DNA of 64,000 nucleotides from CAYJHC01 sp964369805 (GTDB taxonomy: Bacteria > Bacillota > Clostridia > Peptostreptococcales > Anaerovoracaceae): assembly GCA_964369805.1 (NCBI GenBank), contig CAYJFM010000003.1:1-64000 (forward strand), in the 5' to 3' direction. The notes below the pieces were generated by a model that had not been told where the DNA came from, ran no database searches, and was given only the letters and a program-made list of their open reading frames with translations. This document shows positions 19,552-28,224 of the stretch, one piece after another. The translations under genes were made by a program, and so were the position numbers. How positions within the stretch are numbered: position 1 is the first letter of the stretch; each line of letters opens with the position of its first letter.

Positions 19552-20625
19552 ATGAAAAAGAAAATTCTGATTATTTTTGGTGGCACATCATCAGAACATG
19601 AGGTTTCATGTAAATCAGCAGCAAATATTGCTGAAAAAATAGACAAAGAGAAATATGAAGTATTAATGCTAGGGATAACAAAAAGCGGAGAGTGGATATT
19701 AACTGGGGCTAGTAAACAAAAAATTCGAGAAGGAAAGTGGATGAAGGGTGTAGCTGTTAAAAAGGCTATTATATCTCCAGAAAAAACTGTGGGCGGAATT
19801 ATAGTAGATGGAAAAGAAACCATTAAAATTGACTGTGCATTCCCAATAATACATGGAAAAACAGGTGAAGATGGAGCCTTACAGGGTTTACTTGACTTAG
19901 CAGGAATAGCATATGTGGGAGCTGGCGTTTTAGGGTCTGCTTGCTGCATGGATAAGGCTATTACAAAATTAGTTGCAGACAGAGCAGGAGTTAAGCAGGC
20001 AAAATATTTTGTTACTAGCAGAAATGAGTTAATAGAAACTTCGGGAAGAGTCTTAAAAGATATAGAAAATCATTTAGAAAAAAAATATCCTTTTTTTGTA
20101 AAACCAGCCAATGCTGGATCATCAGTAGGTATTTCAAAAGTGTATGACTTCCAAGAACTCTTCGAAGGAATAAAGAAAGCAGCTGAAGAAGATCATAAAG
20201 TAATTGTAGAAGAGAGTATTGTTGGCAGGGAGTTGGAGATAGCAATTCTTGGAAATCGAAAGCCCATAGCATCATCAATAGGTGAAGTGGTGGCAGTAAA
20301 TGACTTTTATGATTATGAAGCCAAATATGTGTCTGAAGCAGTTCAAACAAAGGTTCCAAAGGATATAAGTGATGCTTCTACCGAAAAAATAATACAAAAT
20401 GCAATTGATATATACAAAGCTATTGACTGCAGAGGACTAGCAAGAGTAGATTTCTTTCTCACAGATAAGGGCGAAGTTATCTTCAATGAAATAAACACCT
20501 TACCAGGATTTACAAATATAAGTCTATATCCGAAGCTGTGGGAAAACGACGGTATAACGAATACAGATTTAATAGATAGGCTAATCGAATTAGCATGGGA
20601 ATACTATGAAGAAGATAATGATTAA
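19552..20625 (+). CDS. ddl: D-alanine-D-alanine ligase
   Basis: Ddl makes the D-Ala-D-Ala dipeptide for peptidoglycan. ATP-grasp features include EHEVSCKSA near the N terminus, VKPANAGSSVGISK near residue 183, the omega-loop YDYEAKY near residue 250 with the Tyr of D-Ala-specific enzymes (not the D-lactate or D-Ser type), and the metal site FNEINTLPGF. The length is 357 residues. It starts behind GGAAGTG and lies 22 nt before thrS. Confidence 0.95.
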   Translation: MKKKILIIFGGTSSEHEVSCKSAANIAEKIDKEKYEVLMLGITKSGEWILTGASKQKIREGKWMKGVAVKKAIISPEKTVGGIIVDGKETIKIDCAFPIIHGKTGEDGALQGLLDLAGIAYVGAGVLGSACCMDKAITKLVADRAGVKQAKYFVTSRNELIETSGRVLKDIENHLEKKYPFFVKPANAGSSVGISKVYDFQELFEGIKKAAEEDHKVIVEESIVGRELEIAILGNRKPIASSIGEVVAVNDFYDYEAKYVSEAVQTKVPKDISDASTEKIIQNAIDIYKAIDCRGLARVDFFLTDKGEVIFNEINTLPGFTNISLYPKLWENDGITNTDLIDRLIELAWEYYEEDND

Positions 20626-20647
20626 TTAATAAAGATGGAGGATTAAA

Positions 20648-22396
20648 ATGGCGAAAGAAAAAATTGATTTTAACAATGAAGAAATAAGAGAAAAGTTTAG
20701 GCATACATCATCACATATATTAGCTCAAGCAGTAAAAAAACTGTGGCCAGAAGCAAAGATCGCAATAGGACCAGCAATCGACAATGGATTTTACTATGAT
20801 TTTGATCTAGAACATAAATTTACAGATGAAGATCTGAAAACAATTACTAAAGAAATGAAAAGGATAATTAAAGCAAGCCATAAGCTAGAAAGATTTGAAC
20901 TTCCTAGGGAAGAAGCAATTAAGCTTATGGAAGAAATTAATGAGCCATATAAAATTGAACTTATTGAAGGATTACCTACTGATGCAGTAATCTCCTTTTA
21001 CAAGCAAGGGGACTTTATTGACCTTTGCGCAGGTCCTCATATGGAGAAAACAGGCGAAATTAAGGCGATTGAGTTGACAAGTGTTGCAGGAGCCTATTGG
21101 AGAGGCGATTCTGATAACAAGATGCTTCAAAGAATTTACGGGACCTCTTTTCCAACACAAGAAGAATTAAAAGAGTACCTAGATAAAATTGAAGAGGCGA
21201 AAAAAAGAGACCACAGAAAAATAGGCAAGGAAATGGACCTTTTTATTATGAAAGAAGAAGGTCCTGGCTTTCCTTTCTTTATGCCTAATGGTATGGTTGT
21301 TAGAAATGAGTTAGAAGGATTTTGGAGAGAAGAGCATAAAAAGAGGGGATACCAAGAAATCAAGACTCCTTTAATTATGAATGAAGACCTTTGGCATACT
21401 TCAGGACATTGGGATAACTACAAGGATAACATGTATTTTACGAAAATTGATGGTGAAGACTTTGCAGTTAAGCCTATGAACTGTCCAGGAGCAATGTTGG
21501 CGTATAAAAGGAAGATGCATTCTTATAGGGACCTTCCAATCAGAATGGGAGAATTAGGGCAAGTACACAGACATGAGTTAAGTGGTGCGCTTCATGGGTT
21601 AATGAGAGTTAGAACTTTTACACAGGATGATGCACATATTTTTATGCTAGAGTCTCAGGTGAAAGAAGAGGTTACGAATGTAATTGAGTTTATTGACGAA
21701 TTTTATCAAAAATTCGGATTCGAATATCATATTGAACTTTCAACAAGACCAGAAAAAAAGTATATCGGAACTGTAGAGCTTTGGGATAAGGCAACAGATG
21801 CACTAAGAGAGACTATGGAAGAGAAGGGAATTGAATACATTATAAATGAAGGCGATGGTGCTTTTTATGGACCGAAGTTAGATTTCCATTTAAGAGATTC
21901 CTTAGGCAGAACATGGCAGTGTGGAACTATCCAGCTTGATTATATGATGCCAGAAAGATTTGACATAAGTTATGTTGGATCTGATGGAGAGAAGCACAGA
22001 CCTGTAATGATTCATAGAGTAATATTTGGATCAATTGAAAGGTTCATAGGGATTCTAATAGAGCATTTTGCAGGCAAGTTTCCATTATGGATAGCCCCTG
22101 TTCAAGTAAAACTACTAACAGTAACTGAAAAATTCTCACCTTATGCGGAAGAGGTTGCTAAGAAACTTGAAGAAAAGGGTGTTAGAGTCCAGTTAGATAT
22201 TAGAAATGAGAAAATAGGATATAAATTAAGGGAAGCAAGAAATGAAAGAGTTTCTTATATTGGCATTATTGGTGAAATTGAGGCAGAAAATAATAGTTTA
22301 ACTATTAGATCAAATAAACAGGGAGAATTAGGTGAAGTTAGTGTGGAAAAATTCATCGAAGATATTGTAGAGGAAATTGCTGAAAAGAGGATATAG
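20648..22396 (+). CDS. thrS: Threonyl-tRNA synthetase without TGS domain
   Basis: ThrS charges tRNA-Thr. This form has 582 residues, about 60 fewer than the usual 640, because the N-terminal TGS (N1) domain is missing: the protein starts directly at the editing domain (HTSSHILAQAV near residue 18, DLCAGPHM, SVAGAYWRGDS). The class II catalytic core follows with the zinc site MNCPGAML and the anticodon-binding domain. A clear GGAGG at 20636-20640 and a stop just upstream make a longer start unlikely. No T-box leader is present. Confidence 0.95.
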   Translation: MAKEKIDFNNEEIREKFRHTSSHILAQAVKKLWPEAKIAIGPAIDNGFYYDFDLEHKFTDEDLKTITKEMKRIIKASHKLERFELPREEAIKLMEEINEPYKIELIEGLPTDAVISFYKQGDFIDLCAGPHMEKTGEIKAIELTSVAGAYWRGDSDNKMLQRIYGTSFPTQEELKEYLDKIEEAKKRDHRKIGKEMDLFIMKEEGPGFPFFMPNGMVVRNELEGFWREEHKKRGYQEIKTPLIMNEDLWHTSGHWDNYKDNMYFTKIDGEDFAVKPMNCPGAMLAYKRKMHSYRDLPIRMGELGQVHRHELSGALHGLMRVRTFTQDDAHIFMLESQVKEEVTNVIEFIDEFYQKFGFEYHIELSTRPEKKYIGTVELWDKATDALRETMEEKGIEYIINEGDGAFYGPKLDFHLRDSLGRTWQCGTIQLDYMMPERFDISYVGSDGEKHRPVMIHRVIFGSIERFIGILIEHFAGKFPLWIAPVQVKLLTVTEKFSPYAEEVAKKLEEKGVRVQLDIRNEKIGYKLREARNERVSYIGIIGEIEAENNSLTIRSNKQGELGEVSVEKFIEDIVEEIAEKRI

Positions 22397-22448
22397 TAAA
22401 GAATTGTTACTGCGGACCAAAACTAAAATTCTCATACAAACTTAAATG

Positions 22449-22496
22449 TTGAAATGATTTACTAGATATGTTACAATAAAGTTAGTTGAACATAAC
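22449..22496 (+). promoter_or_regulatory. feoA promoter and operator
   Basis: TTGAAA (22449-22454) is 17 nt from TACAAT (22472-22477), which is preceded by TG as an extended -10. The palindrome GTTAG-N6-ATAAC at 22481-22496 covers the predicted start of transcription. It matches, at 9 of 10 arm positions, the two GTTAG-N6-CTAAC sites in the feoB promoter, so I infer a shared iron-responsive operator. Confidence 0.7.
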
Positions 22497-22547
22497 TGAC
22501 TGAAAGCTAGCAAAAACTAAGGGGAATTTATTAATAGAAGGTGGAAT

Positions 22548-22775
22548 ATGAGCAATAAAAACATATCTAATTGTGACAAAGGTATTGAGTATAAAATAGC
22601 TAAAATAGCAACAGCTAATAAAGAGATGGAAAACTTTCTGTTTACCCTAGGATGCTATGAAGGCGAGACGGTTACACTGGTATCCGTGATTAGTGGGAAT
22701 TATGTAGTAACAATAAAAGATTCTAGATATAGCATAGATAAGAAACTAGCAGAAGCGATAGTTTTAGAGAATTAA
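22548..22775 (+). CDS. feoA: FeoA-domain protein
   Basis: This 75-residue SH3-like protein is the cytosolic partner of the ferrous iron transporter FeoB. The family pattern is visible (a glycine-containing turn LGCYEGETVTLV and the C-terminal YSIDKKLAEAIVL strand). Its start follows GAAGGTGG. It stands alone, 3 kb upstream of feoB, with an amino-acid transporter between them, but both share the same promoter palindrome. Confidence 0.85.
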   Translation: MSNKNISNCDKGIEYKIAKIATANKEMENFLFTLGCYEGETVTLVSVISGNYVVTIKDSRYSIDKKLAEAIVLEN

Positions 22776-22826
22776 ACAGATAACATCTGTTTTAAAAAAA
22801 GGTAGAGAAATCTACTTTTTTTTTTA
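22774..22826 (+). terminator. Double-hairpin terminator after feoA
   Basis: Two hairpins in tandem begin at the stop codon: AAACAGA with TCTGTTT (22774-22792) and GGTAGA with TCTACT around a GAAA loop (22801-22816), followed by an uninterrupted run of about ten T residues. Confidence 0.9.
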
Positions 22827-22938
22827 TGGTGAAATAGGAATCCCCTAGTAATTAGTAAAAAAATAGCCATTGTAGCAAATGGGAAAAGCATATCGATAAA
22901 TAAATATGCAAAAAAGTTAAAAAATATCCAAGAAAAGC

Positions 22939-22967
22939 TTGCATAAATATAATTTAAGTTGTATACT
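22939..22967 (+). promoter_or_regulatory. Promoter of the amino-acid ABC transporter
   Basis: TTGCAT (22939-22944) and TATACT (22962-22967) are 17 nt apart, 46 nt upstream of the binding-protein start. The 110 bp before it are AT-rich with no open frame or clear regulator site. Confidence 0.75.
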
Positions 22968-23013
22968 TATAACAAGTTAAGAAGAAACAAATTTAGTAAA
23001 AGGAGAGTTTGTT

Positions 23014-23826
23014 ATGAAAAAGAATATTTTAATAATGGCACTAACAATAGTAATGGTATTTAGCTTTGCTGGATGCTCAAGCAACGATAGCGAGGAAACG
23101 GGAAACCTTGTTATTATGGAATCAGGATATGCGGGTGAAGAATTTGCAATTGGAGTTGCAAAGGAGAATACAGAGTTATATAACGAAATAAACACTGCAC
23201 TGCAAGAATTAATTGATGATGGTACAGTAGGTAAAATAGAAGAAGCCTATTTAAATGGTGAAGATCATGGATTAACATTCCAACAAGATACTGAGGGGAA
23301 AGAAGAAATCATCATGGCTACTAATGCAGAGTATCCACCATACGAATCATACGATGGAGATGTAATTGTTGGTATTGACCCTGACATTGCAGCAGCAATT
23401 GCAGATAAGTTAGATATGAAACTTGTAATTGATGATATGGCCTTTGGATCAATTATTCCAGCAGTGCAAGCTGGAAAAGCAGATTTTGCAATGGCAGGAC
23501 TTGCTAATACAGAAGAAAGACAAAAGGAAATTAACTTTACAGTTCCTTACTCAACAGCAGAAATGGTAATGGTAGTAAAAGAAGGTGGAGAGATTTCAAG
23601 TTTTGAAGACCTTTCAAAAGAAGGTGCAGACTTTACGATAGGAGTACAAACTAATTCAAGCCAAGATCTTATGGTTACAGAAGACTTTGAAGCAACAGGG
23701 CTTGCTACAATTAGCAGATTCAATAGTGATAATGACTCAATGGCGGCTTTAAAGCAAGGTAAAATTGATTGTATGATACTGAATGAGGCTCCTGCAATTG
23801 CTCTAGTAAATGAGCAAAATAAATAG
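23014..23826 (+). CDS. Amino-acid ABC transporter binding lipoprotein, circularly permuted
   Basis: This 270-residue lipoprotein has a signal peptide ending in the lipobox FAGC (Cys 21). The mature part contains the whole family-3 (polar amino acid) binding-protein fold, but in permuted order: residues 31-82 resemble the usual C terminus (strand NLVIMESG, FAIGVAKENTEL, then the helix INTALQELIDDGTVGKI), a linker of about 15 residues follows, and residues 97-270 begin like a normal mature N terminus (ATNAEYPPYES) and stop at the lobe-2 segment AALKQGKIDCMILNEAP, where ordinary homologues continue into the segment found here at the front. It is followed by permease and ATPase genes, so it is probably functional. 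The exact ligand is unknown. Confidence 0.88.
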   Translation: MKKNILIMALTIVMVFSFAGCSSNDSEETGNLVIMESGYAGEEFAIGVAKENTELYNEINTALQELIDDGTVGKIEEAYLNGEDHGLTFQQDTEGKEEIIMATNAEYPPYESYDGDVIVGIDPDIAAAIADKLDMKLVIDDMAFGSIIPAVQAGKADFAMAGLANTEERQKEINFTVPYSTAEMVMVVKEGGEISSFEDLSKEGADFTIGVQTNSSQDLMVTEDFEATGLATISRFNSDNDSMAALKQGKIDCMILNEAPAIALVNEQNK

Positions 23827-23856
23827 AAACTATCTAATGTATACACACATATATTA

Positions 23857-23893
23857 AAAGTGAAACAGATGCAAGGCATCTGTTTTGCACTTT
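23857..23893 (+). terminator. Intercistronic hairpin between binding protein and permease
   Basis: A long stem (AAAGTG-AACAGATGC with GCATCTGTT-CACTTT) has only a 3-nt loop and no T-tract. It probably protects or partly terminates the mRNA so that the binding protein is made in excess over the permease. Confidence 0.6.
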
Positions 23894-23907
23894 AGGAAGG
23901 AAGGCTT

Positions 23908-24660
23908 GTGCAAGATATTTTTGAAGATTTACGCGAAGATTTTATAGCGTGTTTTATAGAGAAAGATCGGTATTTATACTATTTAGAAGGAATAGTAAAT
24001 ACTTTGACAATGACCGCAGTAGCGTTAGCAATTGGGGTAGTTATAGGCTTAATTATAGCTATTATTAGAGCCACTTGGGATTTAAATGGGGATAATATAA
24101 AAGGAAAAAAAAGAATTGCCTTGAAAATCGCAAATAATATTTGTAGGGTATATTTAACTGTAATAAGAGGGACACCTGTAATTATTCAACTGATGATAAT
24201 ATATTTTGTAATCTTTGCAAGTAGCACTAACGGAGTTATGGTAGGGGCCCTTGCTTTTGGTATAAATTCAGGTGCATATGTTGCAGAAATTTTCAGAAGT
24301 GGGATTATGAGTGTTGACAAAGGCCAGTTTGAAGCAGGGAGAAGTCTTGGATTCAACTATTTACAGACTATGAGATATATTATCACACCGCAAGCTTTTA
24401 AAACAGTGCTACCAACTTTAGCTAATGAGTTTATTTCCTTGATCAAGGAAACCAGTGTAGCTGGATATGTTTCGGTAATGGACCTGACTAAAGCAGGAGA
24501 TATTGTAAGAGGGGTAACATATATTCAATTTATGCCACTCCTAGCGGTAGCTCTTTGTTATCTGATTATGGTTATGACATTTACTGGGCTTGTAGGGAAA
24601 TTGGAAAACAGATTAAGAAATGATAAAAAATCATTAGGGTACAAAGCGGTAGAAAGTTAA
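23908..24660 (+). CDS. Amino-acid ABC transporter permease
   Basis: This 250-residue inner-membrane permease belongs to the HisM/GlnP family. It has four to five hydrophobic helices, beginning with TLTMTAVALAIGVVIGLI near residue 33, and the EAA loop (FEAGRSLGFNYLQTMRYII-like) near residue 145 that contacts the ATPase. Translation starts at GTG behind AGGAAGG. It lies between the permuted binding protein and the ATPase gene. Confidence 0.93.
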   Translation: MQDIFEDLREDFIACFIEKDRYLYYLEGIVNTLTMTAVALAIGVVIGLIIAIIRATWDLNGDNIKGKKRIALKIANNICRVYLTVIRGTPVIIQLMIIYFVIFASSTNGVMVGALAFGINSGAYVAEIFRSGIMSVDKGQFEAGRSLGFNYLQTMRYIITPQAFKTVLPTLANEFISLIKETSVAGYVSVMDLTKAGDIVRGVTYIQFMPLLAVALCYLIMVMTFTGLVGKLENRLRNDKKSLGYKAVES

Positions 24661-24671
24661 GGCGGAATAAA

Positions 24672-25412
24672 ATGAGTGAGAATTTAATTAATGTTGAAGG
24701 CGTAAAGATGACTTACAATAATGGACAGATTAAAGCATTAAATGGTGTTAACCAAAAAATAAAACAAGGCGAAGTTGTTGTCGTAATTGGACCATCAGGC
24801 AGTGGGAAAAGTACTTTCTTGAGATGCTTAAACTTATTAGAAAATCCTACTGAGGGGAAGGTGATTTTTGAAGGTACAGATATAACTAACCCAGACATAG
24901 ACATAAATGAACATAGGCAAAAAATGGGGATGGTGTTTCAGCACTTCAATCTATTTCCACACATGTCAGTTCTAAAAAATATGATGCTTGCACCAATGAA
25001 ATTAAAAGGTTTAAAGGAAGATGATGCAGAAAAATTGGCATCGAATTTATTAAAGAAAGTAGGTCTAGATCATAGAAAAGACGCCTACCCTAGTCAATTA
25101 TCTGGCGGGCAAAAACAGAGGATTGCAATAGTTAGAGCGCTTTGTATGGAACCAGATGTTATGCTATTTGATGAGCCCACAAGTGCCCTTGACCCTGAAA
25201 TGGTAGGGGAGGTATTGGATGTAATGAAAGGGCTTGCAGCAGATGGAATGACTATGGTTGTTGTTACACATGAAATGGGCTTTGCTAAAGAAGTGGGCAG
25301 TAAAGTTATTTTTATGGATGAAGGGAAGATAGTTGAAGAGGGAACACCAAAAGAAATTTTTGAATCACCAAAGAGCGAAAGGTTACAAGATTTCTTAGCA
25401 AAGGTGATATAA
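24672..25412 (+). CDS. Amino-acid ABC transporter ATPase
   Basis: This 246-residue GlnQ-type ATPase powers the importer. Walker A is GPSGSGKST near residue 37, the Q-loop is QHFNLFPH, the ABC signature is LSGGQKQR near residue 142, and Walker B with the catalytic Glu is MLFDEPTSALDP. It is the last gene of the three-gene unit, with an 11-nt gap after the permease. Confidence 0.95.
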   Translation: MSENLINVEGVKMTYNNGQIKALNGVNQKIKQGEVVVVIGPSGSGKSTFLRCLNLLENPTEGKVIFEGTDITNPDIDINEHRQKMGMVFQHFNLFPHMSVLKNMMLAPMKLKGLKEDDAEKLASNLLKKVGLDHRKDAYPSQLSGGQKQRIAIVRALCMEPDVMLFDEPTSALDPEMVGEVLDVMKGLAADGMTMVVVTHEMGFAKEVGSKVIFMDEGKIVEEGTPKEIFESPKSERLQDFLAKVI

Positions 25413-25420
25413 AGAAAGAA

Positions 25421-25452
25421 CAAGCCTTAAAGAGATAGCTTATTAAGGCTTG
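25421..25452 (+). terminator. Hairpin after the ABC transporter operon
   Basis: A perfect 10-bp stem (CAAGCCTTAA with TTAAGGCTTG) with a 12-nt loop begins 9 nt after the ATPase stop. No T-tract follows, so it may act as a 3' stabiliser as much as a terminator. Between it and the feoB promoter I see only AT-rich sequence with a weak T/A-tract hairpin near 25546-25577. Confidence 0.55.
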
Positions 25453-25589
25453 GCAATAAACACGCTTCTTAACTGGGCAGCTTAGATTCGAGAAATTGAT
25501 GATGAGCTGTCCCTTTTAATTAGAGTTTTAAATTTCGGTTTTGGATTTTTTTGAAATTTGTAATTTTTCAAAAAAAAAGCACAAAACAC

Positions 25590-25640
25590 TTGAAAGAGAA
25601 GTTAGAATGTGCTAACATAAATTAGTTAGCAATTACTAAC
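25590..25640 (+). promoter_or_regulatory. feoB promoter with two tandem palindromic operators
   Basis: TTGAAA (25590-25595) is 17 nt from TAACAT (25613-25618), which has an extended TGc. Two perfect palindromes GTTAG-N6-CTAAC occur at 25601-25616, overlapping the -10, and at 25625-25640, over the predicted start site; they begin 24 bp apart. The layout mirrors feoA. A second possible -10, TATAAT, lies at 25648-25653. The regulator is probably an iron-sensing repressor, but the motif is not a classical Fur box. Confidence 0.72.
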
Positions 25641-25764
25641 GTTTTATTATAATCTCAAATATAAAATTATTTGGAAAAAGGCAAACATGTAGGCATAAAA
25701 GGCACCAATGATTATGCCAAACGCAATTATTCAATTTATTTTACTAACAACAACGGAGGAAAAA

Positions 25765-27759
25765 ATGAAAATAGCTTTAACGGGAAATCCTAATAGCGGA
25801 AAAACTACTTTATTTAATGCTATCACTGGGAGGACAGAAAAAGTAGGAAACTGGGCAGGAGTAACAGTTGACATGAAAGAGGCTAAGCTAAAAGCTAGCT
25901 TATCTTCAAAAGAAAAGATAACAGTAGTAGACTTACCAGGAGCTTACTCACTTTCACCATTTACATCAGAAGAGTCAATTACAAGAGAATTTGTAAAGGG
26001 CGGAGACTTAGATGTAATAATTAATGTTGTAGATGCTTCAAACTTAAATAGAAGTTTGTTTCTTGCAACTCAATTGGCAGAAGTAGGCATACCTATGGTT
26101 ATCGCTTTAAATAAGAGTGACATTTCTGAAAGAAAAGGGATTGAAATTGACCTTGATAAACTGTCAAAAGAAATGGGATGCCCAGTAGTTGAAACAGTAG
26201 CAAACTCAGTTGGAGGAAGCGGACTGAAGAACTTAATTGATGCAGCGGTTAGTGTAAAAGGTAAAAATCAGTTAGTGCCATTCGCAGCTACAAGTGCAGA
26301 TTTAGCGGACAAAGATGCTGTAAAGGCGGAAGACAAGGCTAGATTTGACTTCGTAAATAACCTGATAAAAAAAGTAGAAGTAAGAAAGTTAAGTGCTGCT
26401 CAGCAGACAGCTCAGGATAAAGTGGATGCAGTTATAGCTCATAAATGGCTAGGTATTCCAATTTTTGCATTAATTATGTGGGGGATCTTTGCGATTTCAC
26501 AAACGTATGTTGGTCCATTTATCGCAGGATATTTTGAAATGTTTATCGGATTGATAACTGATGGGGTAGCAGGGTTACTTGGAGAGAACGTATCACCATT
26601 CCTATCATCATTGTTGTTAGACGGAATTATTGGCGGTGTTGGTGCTGTACTTGGATTCCTACCTTTAATAATGGTACTATTCTTCTTATTGGCACTACTG
26701 GAAGACTGCGGCTATATGGCTAGAGTAGCAGTAATCATGGATAGATTCTTCAAAAAAGTAGGACTTTCTGGAAAATCAATCATACCTATGGTAATTGGTA
26801 CAGGTTGTGCTATCCCTGGAATTGCAGCTTCAAGAACAATTAAAGATGAAACACAAAGAAGAACAACAGCTATGTTAACACCATTTATGCCTTGCGGAGC
26901 AAAAATACCAGTTATCGTATTATTTGCAGGAGCATTTTTCGAAGGAGCAAGCTGGGTTAGCCCTCTAATGTACTTTGTAGGAATTGGACTTATTATTGTA
27001 GGAGCTCTAATAGTAAGAGCTATTACTGGAGACAAAAGCGTACATTCATACTTTATTATGGAACTTCCAGAATATAAATTCCCAAGCATTAAAATGTCAC
27101 TACTTTCAATGCTAGTAAGAGCAAAGGCTTTTATTATTAAAGCAGGTACAATTATTCTAGTATGTAATGCAGTTGTACATATCATGCAAACATTCGACTG
27201 GAGCTTTACACCAGTAGCAGAAGGAGCAGCAGATACAAGTATCCTAGCTTCAATAGCATCACCATTTGCTTTAATTCTAATTCCACTAGGATTTGGAACA
27301 TGGCAATTGGCGGCAGCAGCAATTACAGGATTTATTGCAAAAGAAAACGTAGTAGGTACTCTAGCAGTAGTATATAGCATTACCAACTTTATTGATACAG
27401 AGGAACTTGCATTAGTAGGTGGGGAATCACAAGTAGCAGCTACAATGGGATTAACAGCAGTAGCAGCACTTGCCTACCTAATGTTCAACCTATACACACC
27501 ACCATGCTTTGCAGCTATCGGTTCAATGAGAGCTGAAATGGAAGAGCCAAAATGGCTATGGGCAGGAATTGGATTCCAATTAGCAACAGGATATGTAGTA
27601 GCATTCTTTGTTTACCAAATAGGAACACTAGTTACTACAGGAGCTTTAGGAGTAGGATTTGTACCAGGACTTATTGCAGTAGCAGCTATTATTGCAGTTA
27701 TTGTATACCTAATTGTAAGAAAAAATAAGAAATCTGATTTAGTAGCATCAGTTGCTTAA
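25765..27759 (+). CDS. feoB: Ferrous iron transporter B
   Basis: FeoB imports Fe(II). The N-terminal G domain has GNPNSGKTTLFNAITG (G1), VDLPGAYSLSPFT (G3) and NKSD (G4); the C-terminal membrane domain has two Gate-type repeats with about ten helices and the conserved Cys segment IGTGCAIPG. The open frame reaches back to an ATG at 25708, but GGAGG at 25756-25760 sits 4 nt before the ATG at 25765, where homologous sequence begins, so I start there (664 residues). It is followed by its small Cys-rich partner. Confidence 0.95.
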   Translation: MKIALTGNPNSGKTTLFNAITGRTEKVGNWAGVTVDMKEAKLKASLSSKEKITVVDLPGAYSLSPFTSEESITREFVKGGDLDVIINVVDASNLNRSLFLATQLAEVGIPMVIALNKSDISERKGIEIDLDKLSKEMGCPVVETVANSVGGSGLKNLIDAAVSVKGKNQLVPFAATSADLADKDAVKAEDKARFDFVNNLIKKVEVRKLSAAQQTAQDKVDAVIAHKWLGIPIFALIMWGIFAISQTYVGPFIAGYFEMFIGLITDGVAGLLGENVSPFLSSLLLDGIIGGVGAVLGFLPLIMVLFFLLALLEDCGYMARVAVIMDRFFKKVGLSGKSIIPMVIGTGCAIPGIAASRTIKDETQRRTTAMLTPFMPCGAKIPVIVLFAGAFFEGASWVSPLMYFVGIGLIIVGALIVRAITGDKSVHSYFIMELPEYKFPSIKMSLLSMLVRAKAFIIKAGTIILVCNAVVHIMQTFDWSFTPVAEGAADTSILASIASPFALILIPLGFGTWQLAAAAITGFIAKENVVGTLAVVYSITNFIDTEELALVGGESQVAATMGLTAVAALAYLMFNLYTPPCFAAIGSMRAEMEEPKWLWAGIGFQLATGYVVAFFVYQIGTLVTTGALGVGFVPGLIAVAAIIAVIVYLIVRKNKKSDLVASVA

Positions 27760-27768
27760 GGAGAGAAA

Positions 27769-27948
27769 ATGGAAAATGTAATTTTATCGTTAATAATTTT
27801 GGCAATATTAGGTGCGGCAATAGCATATATTGTTAAACAAAAAAAAAGAGGTAACAAATGCGTTGGCTGTGTTCATGCTATGAAAATGATGGAAGAGCAA
27901 GAAGAAAGCCAAGTAAAAGGTTGCTCAGGTTGTAATGGTAAAAAATAA
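27769..27948 (+). CDS. FeoB-associated Cys-rich small membrane protein
   Basis: This 59-residue protein has one N-terminal transmembrane helix (VILSLIILAILGAAIAYIV), a basic stretch, and two cysteine pairs, CVGC near residue 31 and GCSGC near residue 52. Its size, position 10 nt behind feoB and Cys pattern match the FeoB-associated Cys-rich membrane proteins (a FeoC-like role is proposed for such proteins). The start follows AAGGAGAG. Confidence 0.85.
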   Translation: MENVILSLIILAILGAAIAYIVKQKKRGNKCVGCVHAMKMMEEQEESQVKGCSGCNGKK

Positions 27949-27985
27949 GCATTAATATTAAAATCTAAAATAAATATATTATCTG

Positions 27986-28018
27986 AAAAAATCCAGTCTT
28001 AAATCAGGCTGGATTTTT
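27986..28018 (+). terminator. Terminator of the feoB operon
   Basis: A 13-bp stem (AAAAATCCAGTCT with AGGCTGGATTTTT, one G-T pair) with a 6-7 nt loop ends in a T-tract. Confidence 0.93.
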
Positions 28019-28079
28019 GTGTTAGGAGTATTTGCAATTAGAAGTTTATATGGAATATAGAGAATTTTACACAAAAGGG

Positions 28080-28109
28080 TTGATGGCTGCATGTTTTTTT
28101 TGATATAAT
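28080..28109 (+). promoter_or_regulatory. Promoter of the large surface protein gene
   Basis: TTGATG (28080-28085) and TATAAT (28104-28109) are 18 nt apart, and TG at 28101-28102 makes an extended -10. The predicted leader is about 108 nt long. Confidence 0.72.
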
Positions 28110-28224
28110 ACCCAAATGATGCAAAAATCAATTTTAGTATATGTATAAAATAAACTTAGAAAAGATAAATAGTATTAGATTCATATAGCTAACAAACGGC
28201 ATAACACATGAGGAGGATATAATA

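Noticed and set aside
23014..23826. Partial duplication or gene fusion explaining the odd binding protein
   Set aside because: Each part of the fold is present exactly once and the total length is normal, so permutation explains it better than duplication.
25546..25577. T-tract/A-tract inverted repeat as a terminator
   Set aside because: The stem is only A-T pairs and it lies about 100 nt after the transporter hairpin; it looks like ordinary AT-rich promoter-upstream DNA.
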